A stretch of 64,000 nt of DNA, taken from positions 96,852 to 160,851 of IMG/VR virus record IMGVR_UViG_3300020438_000008. The stretch is one strand, 5' to 3'. Of the stretch, positions 49,725 through 59,014 are shown piece after piece. The notes under the pieces were generated by a model that did not search any database, was not told the origin of the DNA, and saw nothing but the letters and a program-made list of their open reading frames with translations. Within the stretch, counting starts at the first letter, position 1. Every line of letters starts with the position of its first letter. The translations under genes and the position numbers were made by a program. The stretch is from a virus.

Positions 49725-50561
49725 ATGAGAAGTACAAACTTTTTTAAAACAGATACTATAATAGTATCGTCAAAATTAAATGACTATCTAAAGTCTAACT
49801 TCAATTATTCAGTTGAAGGTGACTTAGAATCATTAAGCGAGGCTAAAGATAAGCTGGAAGCTAAGAAACGTGAAATGCGTTCAGACTATCAAAATCGTGA
49901 GTATGTAGAGACTATGATGATGCTAGAAACAGTAAAATCATTGTTAAAAGCACACAAAGAGCAAACACTAGACGAAGGTGGAAAACACAAGTATGTCAGT
50001 GATGCTCAACGTAAAGCAGTTCACGCCAAGAAGGCCGAAGAAAACACTAAAACAAAGGAACCAAAAATGGAAAACACAGATAAAAAATCTGCCGAGGTTT
50101 CTAATGAAAATTTAGAAGAAAGTCTTTTAGACCAGTTGAACAAACTACTAGAAGGTGATGCGGCTGAGGCTGAAATTACAATGGCGGCACGTGGTATCGT
50201 AGATGAACTACAAGACGTTATCGAAAAATTAGGCAAAATTCAAAACGACCAGATAGGACCACTATCTGATGAAATGGCTTACACACATGGACCAGACCAA
50301 GCAGAGACATTTAAATCTTCTGTTGATTCAGCGATTGCTAGTTTACTAGACTCGGCTCGTTCAGCAAAAGATTCAGTAAACAGTGCGGCTCTAGTTCTTT
50401 CAGGTGAAGCACCGGCAAGCGATATGGCACCAACTGATACAGAACTTGGTGGCGATATGCAGGCAGATATGGAAGATGATATCACAGCCGATATTGCAGG
50501 TGGCGATGAGTCAGCATCAGGTGAAGTTGATGAACCTCTTGGCCGTGCGAAAAGAGACTAA
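49725..50561 (+). CDS. Late structural-type protein with acidic C-terminus
   Basis: 278 residues, very charged and helical: EAKDKLEAKKREMRSDYQNR near the start, VDELQDVIEKLGKIQNDQIG in the middle, and an acidic tail (MQADMEDDITADIAGGDESA). The middle motif is familiar from marine T4-like phages as an unassigned head or core protein. A prohead scaffold role is plausible. Confidence 0.58.
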   Translation: MRSTNFFKTDTIIVSSKLNDYLKSNFNYSVEGDLESLSEAKDKLEAKKREMRSDYQNREYVETMMMLETVKSLLKAHKEQTLDEGGKHKYVSDAQRKAVHAKKAEENTKTKEPKMENTDKKSAEVSNENLEESLLDQLNKLLEGDAAEAEITMAARGIVDELQDVIEKLGKIQNDQIGPLSDEMAYTHGPDQAETFKSSVDSAIASLLDSARSAKDSVNSAALVLSGEAPASDMAPTDTELGGDMQADMEDDITADIAGGDESASGEVDEPLGRAKRD

Positions 50562-50563
50562 GA

Positions 50564-50887
50564 ATGAAAATTTCGAGTCTGTTAAGCGAAGATGCTAATT
50601 ATAATGCACAGATGCGTAACGATGTAAATGCGTATCTAGTGAGATTAAAAGCAAATGATATTGGTACTGTTGGTACTGATATGATGGTTGACGAATTGAC
50701 TCAAATGGGGTACAGTGTTACTCCCGAAAGTTTAGTAGATATGTTAGCTAACAGTAAGTATGTTAGCAAAGTAACAGTTGACACTATTGATTTAGCTGGA
50801 GCCCCATCCGGCAAAACTGATGGTGAAAAGGATAGTGAGAAAGTTAAAAAACTTGCTATCAAAACAGCGAATAAGAGGATAAAATAA
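50564..50887 (+). CDS. Small late protein with leader-like N-terminus
   Basis: 107 residues. Its start MKISSLLSED has an L-x-E at residues 7-9, as in capsid-targeting/gp21 cleavage leaders, though less convincing than at 4019. The rest includes TDMMVDELTQMGYSVTPESL and a basic end. Starts 2 nt after the previous stop. Confidence 0.55.
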   Translation: MKISSLLSEDANYNAQMRNDVNAYLVRLKANDIGTVGTDMMVDELTQMGYSVTPESLVDMLANSKYVSKVTVDTIDLAGAPSGKTDGEKDSEKVKKLAIKTANKRIK

Positions 50888-51330
50888 TGGGCTTAATTGT
50901 AAAAGGCGAACATAAAATTATTTCTAAAAAAGAAATGGCAAATAAGGTCGCTCAGGATATCGAAAATAACGCTAAAGACGGTATGGAAAAAATGACCGAT
51001 TCTCAAAAAGAAATTCGTAAAGAAATCGCCAGTGCTAAAAGACACCGTGAATTCATGCAAAGAGTAGCTACGAAAAAAGCAGTTTCAGTTAGAGAAGAAC
51101 GTGAAATAGCTGAGAAAGAAGTTATCGAAACACCTGAGATTATTGTTGAAGCAAGAGCAGAAAAAGAAGAAGTAATGGCTTCTAAATCTGTATCACTTGG
51201 ACAAAGACCAGATTTCAATTCAATGACTAAAAAAGAAATTGATATGTGGGCTGATGAAAATCTAGGTTTAGCACTAGACCGTAGAAAAACTAAAGCAGAT
51301 TTAATTAAACAAATCAACGAAAATCTATAA
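50887..51330 (+). CDS. Late protein with C-terminal HeH/SAP-like domain
   Basis: 147 residues, one-base overlap with the gene before. The C-terminal SMTKKEIDMWADENLGLALD then RRKTKADLIKQINENL is a helix-extended-helix (HeH/SAP/Rho-N-like) fold that often binds nucleic acid. The remainder is charged coiled-coil. May bind DNA or RNA during head assembly. Confidence 0.6.
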   Translation: MGLIVKGEHKIISKKEMANKVAQDIENNAKDGMEKMTDSQKEIRKEIASAKRHREFMQRVATKKAVSVREEREIAEKEVIETPEIIVEARAEKEEVMASKSVSLGQRPDFNSMTKKEIDMWADENLGLALDRRKTKADLIKQINENL

Positions 51331-51337
51331 GTTTCTC

Positions 51338-51366
51338 TTGCATTGTTTAAGTTTTTATAGTATACT
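51338..51366 (+). promoter_or_regulatory. Host sigma70-type promoter giving leaderless nuclease mRNA
   Basis: TTGCAT (51338-51343), 17-bp spacer, TATACT (51361-51366), then 6 nt and the ATG at 51373. No ribosome site. Confidence 0.78.
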
Positions 51367-51372
51367 ATAAGT

Positions 51373-52062
51373 ATGCTAAATGAAAAATTTAAATATCAAT
51401 CGCTTGAGCGTGTCAATATTGATGGTTCCCGCCATTATCAGACACCCGGAGGCAAACCATTGCCAAGTGTAACTACAGTACTAGATGCACTTAAAGACAA
51501 AACAGCATTACATGAATGGCGTAAAAGAGTAGGCGATGATGAAGCAAATCGCATTATGAAACTTGCTACAGGCATAGGCACACAAGTTCACTTACATATC
51601 GAAAAATTTATACTTGAAGAAGATAGACCAAATGGATCTAATCTTATTCATCAAATGGCAAAAGAATTATCAAACATTGTTATTGAAAAAGGACTCTCAA
51701 ATGTAGATGAAGTTTGGGGTACAGAAGTTCCTCTGTATTATCCCGGATTATATGCAGGCACCACAGATTGTGTTGGTGTATGGAAAGGTAAACCTGCAAT
51801 CATCGACTTTAAGACTTCTCGTAAACCAAAGAAACGTGAATGGATTGATGATTACTTTTTACAAGGTGCCGCATATTCGGCCGCACACAATGAAATACAT
51901 GGAACAGATATTAAAACTATTGTAATTATGATGATTGGTTGGGACGAAGAAGCAGACAATAAAGGCAATTATCAAGAATTTGTCGTAGAAGAACCTGAAT
52001 TTAATAAGTATTCACTGCAATGGGCGAACAAGGTTCAAGAGTATTTTGATAAATACATGTAG
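51373..52062 (+). CDS. PD-(D/E)XK nuclease (Cas4/RecB/MGME1-type)
   Basis: 229 residues. PSVTTVLDAL starts the domain, AGTTDCVGVWKGKPAIIDFK supplies the Asp and D-x-K catalytic residues (about residues 127-146), and QGAAYSAAH is the QxxxY motif of RecB-family nucleases. A conserved HLHIEKF (metal) is present near residue 75. Probably processes DNA ends in recombination or repair. The gene lies within a late structural block but has its own host-type promoter and no Shine-Dalgarno. Confidence 0.85.
   Translation: MLNEKFKYQSLERVNIDGSRHYQTPGGKPLPSVTTVLDALKDKTALHEWRKRVGDDEANRIMKLATGIGTQVHLHIEKFILEEDRPNGSNLIHQMAKELSNIVIEKGLSNVDEVWGTEVPLYYPGLYAGTTDCVGVWKGKPAIIDFKTSRKPKKREWIDDYFLQGAAYSAAHNEIHGTDIKTIVIMMIGWDEEADNKGNYQEFVVEEPEFNKYSLQWANKVQEYFDKYM
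52048..52055 (+). promoter_or_regulatory. Late promoter element inside nuclease gene end
   Basis: GATAAATAC overlaps the last codons (F-D-K-Y-M) of the nuclease gene, 24 nt before the following ATG with an AGGAG site. Confidence 0.65.
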
Positions 52063-52079
52063 TAACTAGGAGTTTTTAG

Positions 52080-53942
52080 ATGGCTACAACAAATGTTAAA
52101 ATCTTATTAAGACGCGGATTCAGAAATGAAATTGGCAACGATACCCTTGAAACTGGCGAAATGGGTTTTGCTACTGATACTAATCAATTATACATTGGTA
52201 TAGATAAAGCAATAAACGAAGTACGTTTTGATCCATTTGCAAACGCACAATCAGTTATTCAATCTTGGTTAGACAGTGCAGATAATCCAGAACCTGGATT
52301 AAAAGTTGATGAAGACCTAGTTATTCGTCAAGTAACAGATGTTGATGCATTACTTGATGCAATGAATTTCTTTGTACAGACAATTACATTTGATACGATA
52401 TCAACAACATTTACACCCGGTCATACTTTAAATCAAAAATATAATAAAGAATTAACAGATCCTGCTCAATATGTAATTTATGAAACAGGTGAAATTCTTT
52501 CTACAACTGTTACAGCCACTACTACTGAGGTTACAGTAAAAATAAGTGAATCAGGACGATTTGATGAAGTTGGTCAATTTTATACACCAGGCGGATTCAG
52601 AGGAGTAGCTGATGTAACAAAAACTCTTACGGCAGATATCAACGATGCAAGTGATCCACTAATCACTCCTGTTAGTTCAGTAGAGATAAGTGATCCAGCT
52701 TTATTACCAGATGATTATTATATTCCTGAAACTATAGATGTTAATAATGGGGTAGATGCAGAATATCAGTTAACTAGAGCAAATGCAGATTATACATATG
52801 TATACGATAGTACTAATAAAAAGTATACTATTACTTTTGCTACACCTATTGCAGATGGTAAAGTTCAACAAGAACAAATTGGTTCAACAAGTACACTAAC
52901 AGGTGATGGAACAGAAACACAATTTAATTTGTTAACTTATCCAGACCCAGCACCATCAAGTGTTGTAGTTAAAGACAGTGGCGGAAATGTATTGGCAACT
53001 CCAGCAGATTATGAAATCTATGACCAAAATCATGCAAACTATAATGGTGTCGTAGAAGAAATAAAATTTACTACTGCTCCAGCAATTGGTACAGTTACTA
53101 TTGAATATAATGAAAACGTTGACGTAGATGAAAACGCAAGAGTTGACACACTAAAAGTTAATTTTTCTGATAACGGTGCATTTATATATGAAACAGTTGA
53201 CACTGCCGATGTAGTAACAGATTTATCATCATTGGTTACAGTTGCTCCACATATCACAGGTGGTTCTGATTTTCGTGTAAACAGATATGCAGGTGCAAGA
53301 CGTAATGTAGAAGTAGTAACAGAAAACTCATTTAATCAAATGTTTGCAGACCAACATTTAGAGGCTTTAGATGCCTCAACAGGTCTACGTTCAAGTTTAT
53401 TCAACAAAGAATTAAAGCAAAGACAACACGGTCCTGATAAGTTAGAGACTGGTTTAGAATATAAGATATTAGTTGTTGGTACAAATACTGATGCCCAAGC
53501 AAATTGGAATACAGTAGCAGGAACAACTGGCGTAACATATGCAGTAGGTGATACTTTCACTGCTACTAGTCAAGTAGCGGCAGAAACAAACCAAGGTTCT
53601 GCAATTACAAATCAAGGTACATTTTTAAAATACCCTAAAAACGATTGTACATCATTTTTTATTGATTACTCGCTAAAACAAGCAGATGCAACTAATACAT
53701 ATGTAAGAGTTGGACAGATAAAAGCAATTAATGGTGTGCCTCAAGGTATCAATCAAGTAAAATTAAGTGATGATAACACAGAAATTTGGCAAGACGATGG
53801 TGACAATATTGCGGAAGCTGATGAATTTTCAAACATAACTTTCACTGCTACTATAGTTGGTGATGATGTCATATTTAAATTTACACAAGATTACGACTTT
53901 GAGACAAATATAAGTTTTACGGTTAAAAGATGGACAATGTAA
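52080..53942 (+). CDS. Large structural protein with Mtd-N-type N-terminal motif
   Basis: 620 residues. Near the start, LRRGFRNEIGNDTLETGEMG followed by FATDTNQLYIG is the Mtd_N-like signature used by many tail fibre and receptor-binding proteins. The remaining part is beta-rich, repetitive in Thr/Asp/Val, with segments such as IGTVTIEYNENVDVDENARV and FKFTQDYDFETN. Probably a tail or baseplate-attached fibre or adaptor. Late promoter and AGGAG site. Confidence 0.68.
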   Translation: MATTNVKILLRRGFRNEIGNDTLETGEMGFATDTNQLYIGIDKAINEVRFDPFANAQSVIQSWLDSADNPEPGLKVDEDLVIRQVTDVDALLDAMNFFVQTITFDTISTTFTPGHTLNQKYNKELTDPAQYVIYETGEILSTTVTATTTEVTVKISESGRFDEVGQFYTPGGFRGVADVTKTLTADINDASDPLITPVSSVEISDPALLPDDYYIPETIDVNNGVDAEYQLTRANADYTYVYDSTNKKYTITFATPIADGKVQQEQIGSTSTLTGDGTETQFNLLTYPDPAPSSVVVKDSGGNVLATPADYEIYDQNHANYNGVVEEIKFTTAPAIGTVTIEYNENVDVDENARVDTLKVNFSDNGAFIYETVDTADVVTDLSSLVTVAPHITGGSDFRVNRYAGARRNVEVVTENSFNQMFADQHLEALDASTGLRSSLFNKELKQRQHGPDKLETGLEYKILVVGTNTDAQANWNTVAGTTGVTYAVGDTFTATSQVAAETNQGSAITNQGTFLKYPKNDCTSFFIDYSLKQADATNTYVRVGQIKAINGVPQGINQVKLSDDNTEIWQDDGDNIAEADEFSNITFTATIVGDDVIFKFTQDYDFETNISFTVKRWTM

Positions 53943-53943
53943 T

Positions 53944-54384
53944 ATGCAAGATAAAGCTACTTTGCTTTATGAGTGGCGACAGATTAGACTAAAACTACAA
54001 GAAAACTTCACACAAAAGCAACTACAAGATACTATGGATTGGTTCAATAAATTGAATCCAGCAGTCCATGGATTCAATTATGATGATATGTATACTTGGC
54101 CAGATATTTGGGAATATATCAATGAAGGTTGGTATACACTCAGTGGTAATGGTCTGGCATGTTACTTTACTTTAGATTTTGCATATCCGAGTAAAGATGT
54201 TGAGTTATGGTTAATACATGACATGTTCTATGGTGATATGTATTTGGTTGCATATGTAGATGGATATGTGTTAAACAGGTCAGATGGGAAAGTATGTAAG
54301 TATGAAGAACACAAAAAAGACTTGCATATTATGGAAAAATTTGATAGAATGAAGATTATTTCGACACTTAAGGATCGGAAATAA
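53944..54384 (+). CDS. Conserved phage protein of unknown function, late block
   Basis: 146 residues. Aromatic-rich: DTMDWFNKLNPAVHGFNYDD, MYTWPDIWEYINEGWYTLSG and LACYFTLDFAYPSKDVELWL. A compact alpha/beta fold is likely. No motif is recognised. It starts one base after the preceding stop and precedes another late promoter. Confidence 0.58.
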   Translation: MQDKATLLYEWRQIRLKLQENFTQKQLQDTMDWFNKLNPAVHGFNYDDMYTWPDIWEYINEGWYTLSGNGLACYFTLDFAYPSKDVELWLIHDMFYGDMYLVAYVDGYVLNRSDGKVCKYEEHKKDLHIMEKFDRMKIISTLKDRK

Positions 54385-54403
54385 ATACATACATAATTAA
54401 CTA

Positions 54404-54411
54404 GATAAATA
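54404..54411 (+). promoter_or_regulatory. Late promoter element
   Basis: GATAAATAC, 11 nt before the ATG at 54423, so the leader would be very short; a second ATAAATAC lies at 54381. Starts the PAAR unit. Confidence 0.65.
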
Positions 54412-54422
54412 CGAGAAAGCAA

Positions 54423-54728
54423 ATGTTAAAACAAAAAAGATACGATAAAGATGATATTGTCACACTAGTAATGGTAGGTGGACAAGAATTATTAGGGAAG
54501 TTTGTTAGTGAAAGTGGAGAATATTTTATTCTAAAAAAACCATTAACACTGGTATATGGAAAGCAAATTTCATTTCAGCCATTTACTGTAACAGGTGATA
54601 GTGAAAATGAAGTAGTTCTATATTCTGATAAGATAGTTTCAGTTTTACAAACAAACAAAGAAACAACAAAGGCTTATCAATCTGCAACAAGTGGATTAGT
54701 AACGCCAGATAAAGGATTAATTACGTAA
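54423..54728 (+). CDS. Small Sm/SH3-like beta-barrel protein
   Basis: 101 residues: IVTLVMVGGQELLGKFVSES, then EYFILKKPLTLVYGK, a pattern of short strands as in Lsm-like proteins. Related small proteins occur in marine T4-like tail regions. One-base overlap with the PAAR gene. Function unknown; possibly tail assembly. Confidence 0.5.
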   Translation: MLKQKRYDKDDIVTLVMVGGQELLGKFVSESGEYFILKKPLTLVYGKQISFQPFTVTGDSENEVVLYSDKIVSVLQTNKETTKAYQSATSGLVTPDKGLIT

Positions 54729-55018
54729 TGCCGGGAGCCGCAAGAACAACAGATAGCACAACTGCACACTCACCCTGTAGTCCAGGTAAATGTGATATGG
54801 GTTCTGATAATGTTATTATCAATGGACTGAATGCATTTAGAGTTACGGACAAAGATACACCACACGGTTATATTTTATGTGTACCTCACGTTACTCCACT
54901 ATCTGCAGGATCACCAAATGTAATTGTCAATGGTAAACCATTAGGCAGAATTGGTGATGCGTTTAGTTGCGGTATTAAGGTAGCATCAGGCTCAGGCAAT
55001 GTTATCGTAAATGGTTAG
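54728..55018 (+). CDS. PAAR-type spike tip protein
   Basis: 96 residues of PAAR type: MPGAARTTDSTTAHSPCSPG, repeated DNVIINGLNAFRVTD / PNVIVNGKPLGRIGD / GNVIVNG units, with Cys and His residues for a metal site (HSPCSPGKC, CVPHVTPL, FSCG). Such proteins cap the gp5-type spike in contractile tails. Short spacer to the next hub-like protein. Confidence 0.78.
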   Translation: MPGAARTTDSTTAHSPCSPGKCDMGSDNVIINGLNAFRVTDKDTPHGYILCVPHVTPLSAGSPNVIVNGKPLGRIGDAFSCGIKVASGSGNVIVNG

Positions 55019-55027
55019 GAGTTGAGG

Positions 55028-56767
55028 ATGGCCAGTGAAGCAGAAATCGAAAGACTATATCAGGAATTTGTAAATAGAGGCGGAGGTCAATTTACATTCT
55101 CTAATATAAACACTACACCTGCACAATATTATAGTGCAACATCTTCTACATCGTTAACACCAGGACAACAAGCGGCCTTATTAGCAAAGCAAGAACAGTT
55201 TAATAGACAATCTGCATTATCAACTATTGCCAGTGAGTTAGCTGGAAACAATTTTTCTAATCCTTATATAGCAAGAGCAGATAACAGTACAGGTATAATA
55301 AACAATTTTACAAGTATTGGATTAAATCCAACATTAACAAATATAACTGCATTAGCAGGTGCATTCGGTTCGTTTTCTGCTATTGAACAAACTGCTATTT
55401 TTGCCGGCATATTAGAAATGACTGGTGTAGATATGGGTAGTTTTATTAAAGTACTAGGAATAGGTGCATTAGGTCTTGCGTTATTCAGTTCTTTAAAAAA
55501 TCATACATCAGGTCAGATGGCTGATTTACCAAAAACATTATCAGATGCAAGTGCATTAGCAGGAATGAATTCACAGTTTGGTGAACAAAGAGATAGTTGT
55601 TCATTTTTTAATGAAATACTAGGAGTTCTAAGTGGTGCATTCGATGGTACAATGGATTTTATCGATAGTGCTTTTGAAAAGATAAGTGGATTTTTACAAC
55701 AATCTGGATTAGGCGGAATTATAGACCAAATTACAAATGCAATTAGTGGTGCAGGAGGAATTATAGGTGATGTTATTAATGCAGTAGGTAATATTATAAA
55801 TGGTGCAACATCTTTACTCAGCAATGCATTAGGACAAATAGGAAGTTTAATAGGTAAAGTAACAAATGCAATAGCAGACGTAGTAAATCAAATAGCAAAA
55901 GAGGCAGAAAAACTTTTAAATTTAGCAACAGAATTAGCAAGTAAGGCATTAGCTTTAGCAATGGCGGCCGCGGCATTAGACCCATGTCAAATGGCAGTTA
56001 TTCTTAATACAGGAAGTAGTGAAATGAAAGGTGCAGTTAATAAATTAACTCAACCTATGGATACACTTTCTACTGTACCAACTACTATTGATGGTAGAGC
56101 CGATGCAGGTACAGTTATAAAAACTATGGATCAAGCAAAGAGAGAGGCTTCACAAGCACCTGGTGTACCACAATCTCCATTTACTGATACTGCTAAACAA
56201 CATCAACCATTAGATGCATACTTGCATAATTTATTTAATGAAGTTACAGGTATCTTTGGTGATACATTCGATACTATAAAGAATGCAGTTGGTGGAGCAG
56301 TAGTATCTACTGCATCTAACACAGGTTCTTTAGGATCCTCATCAACTTCAACTCCAGCTAAAACGACAACAACTATTTCAAGTGATGCTTGGAGACAATG
56401 GCAAGGAACTTTTTCAAATACATTATTAGGATTAAAAAGAGATATCAAACATCTTAAGATGTTTATACAACAAGCAATTAATACTAAAACTTTTTCTACA
56501 GAAGAATTAAAGAAACAAGCAATCATATTATCAGAAGTGTTAGCAGAAAACGAAACTGCGGTATCTGCCGAATTAAAAAGTGCAAACAATCAGCTAGTAT
56601 ATGAATCAGAAGGAAACAAGTTTAGAATTGATACTAAAGAAAAAGAAAAAATTGAACTTTTAAATTCTAAAGTTGCACCTCATACACAAAGATTAATCAA
56701 TCGTGTACAAAGAGCATATTCTGATTCAGTTGTACAGTGGAATTCTATAGACCAAAACGTTAGATAA
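55028..56767 (+). CDS. Long hydrophobic-helix tail/baseplate hub protein
   Basis: 579 residues from the ATG at 55028 (AGGAG and GAGG upstream). Residues about 200-330 form repeated amphipathic glycine-rich helices (GIIDQITNAISGAGGIIGDV, LLSNALGQIGSLIGKVTNAI), a pattern seen in tape-measure and hub-associated proteins. The C-terminal 150 residues are charged and helical. Next to PAAR, suggesting a baseplate hub role. Function not certain; length is similar to T4 gp29. Confidence 0.6.
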   Translation: MASEAEIERLYQEFVNRGGGQFTFSNINTTPAQYYSATSSTSLTPGQQAALLAKQEQFNRQSALSTIASELAGNNFSNPYIARADNSTGIINNFTSIGLNPTLTNITALAGAFGSFSAIEQTAIFAGILEMTGVDMGSFIKVLGIGALGLALFSSLKNHTSGQMADLPKTLSDASALAGMNSQFGEQRDSCSFFNEILGVLSGAFDGTMDFIDSAFEKISGFLQQSGLGGIIDQITNAISGAGGIIGDVINAVGNIINGATSLLSNALGQIGSLIGKVTNAIADVVNQIAKEAEKLLNLATELASKALALAMAAAALDPCQMAVILNTGSSEMKGAVNKLTQPMDTLSTVPTTIDGRADAGTVIKTMDQAKREASQAPGVPQSPFTDTAKQHQPLDAYLHNLFNEVTGIFGDTFDTIKNAVGGAVVSTASNTGSLGSSSTSTPAKTTTTISSDAWRQWQGTFSNTLLGLKRDIKHLKMFIQQAINTKTFSTEELKKQAIILSEVLAENETAVSAELKSANNQLVYESEGNKFRIDTKEKEKIELLNSKVAPHTQRLINRVQRAYSDSVVQWNSIDQNVR

Positions 56768-56782
56768 AGGATTTAAAACCAT

Positions 56783-57382
56783 ATGAACAGAGTTTGGTTA
56801 TTTGGTGAAACATCTGATTTTTCTAAGACTTTATTAAGAGCAATACGAGAGAAAACATCAGATGTTCAAACATTTGGTAGAAGAAATATATCATATGATG
56901 AAGATTTAAGGACACAGATTAGTTTAAATGAAAATCTTCCAGATAAAGTAATCATAAATGTAAATTTAGGTTTTACTTGGGGTAAAACAAAGGCACTAAA
57001 ATGGGTAGATCCTTTACAAGTTATATATTTTATTTCAGAGTTACTTAAGGCTTTTCACGAATCAAATAAAGATATAACAGTTGTATATATTACAAGTTCA
57101 ATAACAATGGGTGTATGCCCTGAACAATATTTTCTAAAACATAAAGATTATGTTTCTATCAGGCATGTACAACAAACTATGTGGTCTGCATATACATCAG
57201 ACAAACTTAAAGTATTAGCAGTTAGCCCTTCTAATGTGAATACTGATAATATGGAAAAGTATGCTGAAAGAATAGTAGGGTTTCTTTATAATCCTCCTTC
57301 TGTCAGAAAACCAATAATAGATTTAAACCAACATAAAAGTATTAGAGATGAATGGTTTGAATTGTACAAACTTGATAAATAG
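56783..57382 (+). CDS. Rossmann-like protein of unknown function
   Basis: 199 residues. Starts VWLFGETSDFSKTLLRAIRE, followed by DKVIINVNLGFTWGKTKALK and VVYITSSITMG, which resemble a degraded SDR-type fold (strand, SS, then Y). The NAD glycine-rich loop is altered, so enzyme activity is doubtful. Its end overlaps the late element for the next gene. Confidence 0.5.
   Translation: MNRVWLFGETSDFSKTLLRAIREKTSDVQTFGRRNISYDEDLRTQISLNENLPDKVIINVNLGFTWGKTKALKWVDPLQVIYFISELLKAFHESNKDITVVYITSSITMGVCPEQYFLKHKDYVSIRHVQQTMWSAYTSDKLKVLAVSPSNVNTDNMEKYAERIVGFLYNPPSVRKPIIDLNQHKSIRDEWFELYKLDK
57374..57381 (+). promoter_or_regulatory. Late promoter element abutting a start codon
   Basis: GATAAATA, then exactly 5 nt, then ATG (57387). 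The element also contains the stop codon of the preceding gene. Same layout as at 37036. Confidence 0.65.
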
Positions 57383-57386
57383 ATAT

Positions 57387-58076
57387 ATGCGTGTAGAAGA
57401 AATTATAAAATCAGTTGAAGAAGGGATAAATGACCCTCATATATTTAAAGCAGTATTCATGGCTGGCGGCCCTGGCTCCGGTAAGTCTTTTGTTGCTAAA
57501 AAGTTTCTTTCAGGAACAGGCTTAAAGATGGTCAATTCAGATGAAATATTTGAACACCTAATGAAGAAAAATGATTTACCACTAGAACCAGACACTATTG
57601 TTTCACCACAAGGTAGAGAACAAAGAGATAGAGCAAAGATACTAACTAAGTTGCGTAAAGATACTTATATCGACGGACGTTTAGGTTTAGTTATTGATGG
57701 TACTGGTAAAGATGTAATGAAGATTGGTAAGATTAAAGAAAAATTAGCACAAATCGGCTACGATAACATGATGCTATTTGTTAATACAAGTGAAGAAGTA
57801 GCACAAGACCGTAATACTCAACGTACAAGAAGTATTCCAACAGAACTAGTAACAAAGATGTGGAAACAAGTACAAGATAACATTATGAAATTTCAACAAA
57901 TGTTTAGTGCAGGTCGTTTCTTTGTTGTTGATAATTCTGGTGGACTAGAAGATCCAGAAAGAGCAGAAAACTTTACAAAAGTCAATAAGCAAATTGATAA
58001 GTTTCTTGTTCAACCACCAACTAAGCGAGAAGCTAAGAAGTGGATCGAAGACCAAAAAGCAAAACGTTCAAGTTAG
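57387..58076 (+). CDS. Zeta-toxin-like P-loop kinase
   Basis: 229 residues from the ATG at 57387. Walker A GGPGSGKS (residues about 27-34), then VNSDEIFEHLM, VIDGTGKD and RTRSIPTELV, in the order of zeta-toxin/AAA small kinases. Likely phosphorylates a nucleotide-like or peptide substrate; T4-like marine phages often carry this gene in the structural block. No antitoxin is recognised. Confidence 0.72.
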   Translation: MRVEEIIKSVEEGINDPHIFKAVFMAGGPGSGKSFVAKKFLSGTGLKMVNSDEIFEHLMKKNDLPLEPDTIVSPQGREQRDRAKILTKLRKDTYIDGRLGLVIDGTGKDVMKIGKIKEKLAQIGYDNMMLFVNTSEEVAQDRNTQRTRSIPTELVTKMWKQVQDNIMKFQQMFSAGRFFVVDNSGGLEDPERAENFTKVNKQIDKFLVQPPTKREAKKWIEDQKAKRSS

Positions 58077-58079
58077 CAC

Positions 58080-58108
58080 TTGACATTCCCCACTAAATAT
58101 AGTAACAT
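58080..58108 (+). promoter_or_regulatory. Possible host-type promoter before glycosyltransferase
   Basis: TTGACA (58080-58085) with TAACAT (58103-58108) at 17 bp; a stronger TATAAT (58108-58113) lies at a 22-bp spacing. AAAGGTGAAG before the ATG. Confidence 0.55.
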
Positions 58109-58131
58109 ATAATAAACTATAAAGGTGAAGA

Positions 58132-58989
58132 ATGGACAATAGTGTAATAGAAAAATTTCAAAACTATCGTAAAGATATTGACATGGATTTTATACAAAAA
58201 ACTCATGTTCATTATTGCACACCTTGTTACGGTGGACAAGTAACAGAACCTTTCTTTCGTAGTTGGAGTCGGGCACATATGATGTTTACAAAATATCAAA
58301 TACCCTATTCAGTTACAACAAGTGCAAACGAATCTCTCATTTCAAGAGCAAGATGCCATATGGTGGCTTACTTTATGGCTAATCCAAAAGCAACACATAT
58401 GATGTTTATCGATGCAGATGTTAATTTTGATGCATTAGATATATTACATATGTTACAACATGATAAAGATATCATTGTAGGTGCATATCCAAAGAAAGAT
58501 TTAGATTGGAGAGGAATAGAACGTAAAGTTTTAGGAGGTCGTGCAGATACATTAGAACAACTGCAACGAGCAGGTGCCAACTATGCATTAAACTTTGATT
58601 GGGAAATACTAGAAGATAACACACGTAGAATAAAAAACAAAGATGGTTTAGTGAAATTACGTGATGCGGCTACTGGATTTATGTTAATTAAACGAGAAGT
58701 AATTGAAAAGATGATTGCTTCATACCCAGAGTTGTATTTTGAAAATGATTTAAACTTAGATGAAGAATTCGCTAAGTGGACTTATCTATTTTTTGATTGT
58801 ATGCATGAACAAGATACTAAAAGATATTTGTCAGAAGATTATGCATTTTGTCGTAGATGGCAAGCATTAGGTGGGGAAGTTTGGTTAGACCCACTAATCA
58901 ATTTAGACCACGTAGGTCATTTTACTTTTTCTGGAAATGTTGGTAAGATATTCCAACACGATGCTTCAATAGAAGATGATATAGAATAA
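58132..58989 (+). CDS. Glycosyltransferase, GT-A type
   Basis: 285 residues. TTSANESLISRARCHMVAYF and MMFIDADVNFDALDILHMLQ give the nucleotide-sugar binding DxD motif; GAYPKKDLDWRGIER and a SEDYAFCRRWQALGGEVWLD acceptor region follow. Resembles ANP1/MNN9-like or family-2-like enzymes. It may glycosylate virion proteins, DNA or the cell envelope; not decided by sequence. Terminator follows. Confidence 0.8.
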   Translation: MDNSVIEKFQNYRKDIDMDFIQKTHVHYCTPCYGGQVTEPFFRSWSRAHMMFTKYQIPYSVTTSANESLISRARCHMVAYFMANPKATHMMFIDADVNFDALDILHMLQHDKDIIVGAYPKKDLDWRGIERKVLGGRADTLEQLQRAGANYALNFDWEILEDNTRRIKNKDGLVKLRDAATGFMLIKREVIEKMIASYPELYFENDLNLDEEFAKWTYLFFDCMHEQDTKRYLSEDYAFCRRWQALGGEVWLDPLINLDHVGHFTFSGNVGKIFQHDASIEDDIE

Positions 58990-59009
58990 AGGGGACCTAA
59001 GCCCCCTTT
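58988..59009 (+). terminator. Hairpin after glycosyltransferase
   Basis: Stem AAAGGGG / CCCCTTT around ACCTAAGC, beginning at the stop codon; A/T-rich but no long T run on the plus strand. It can serve both directions because the minus-strand micro-gene cluster ends nearby. Confidence 0.6.
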
Positions 59010-59014
59010 AAAAT

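Noticed and set aside
56203-56589. 128-codon minus-strand frame
   Set aside because: Antisense to the tail hub-like gene, no regulatory signals.
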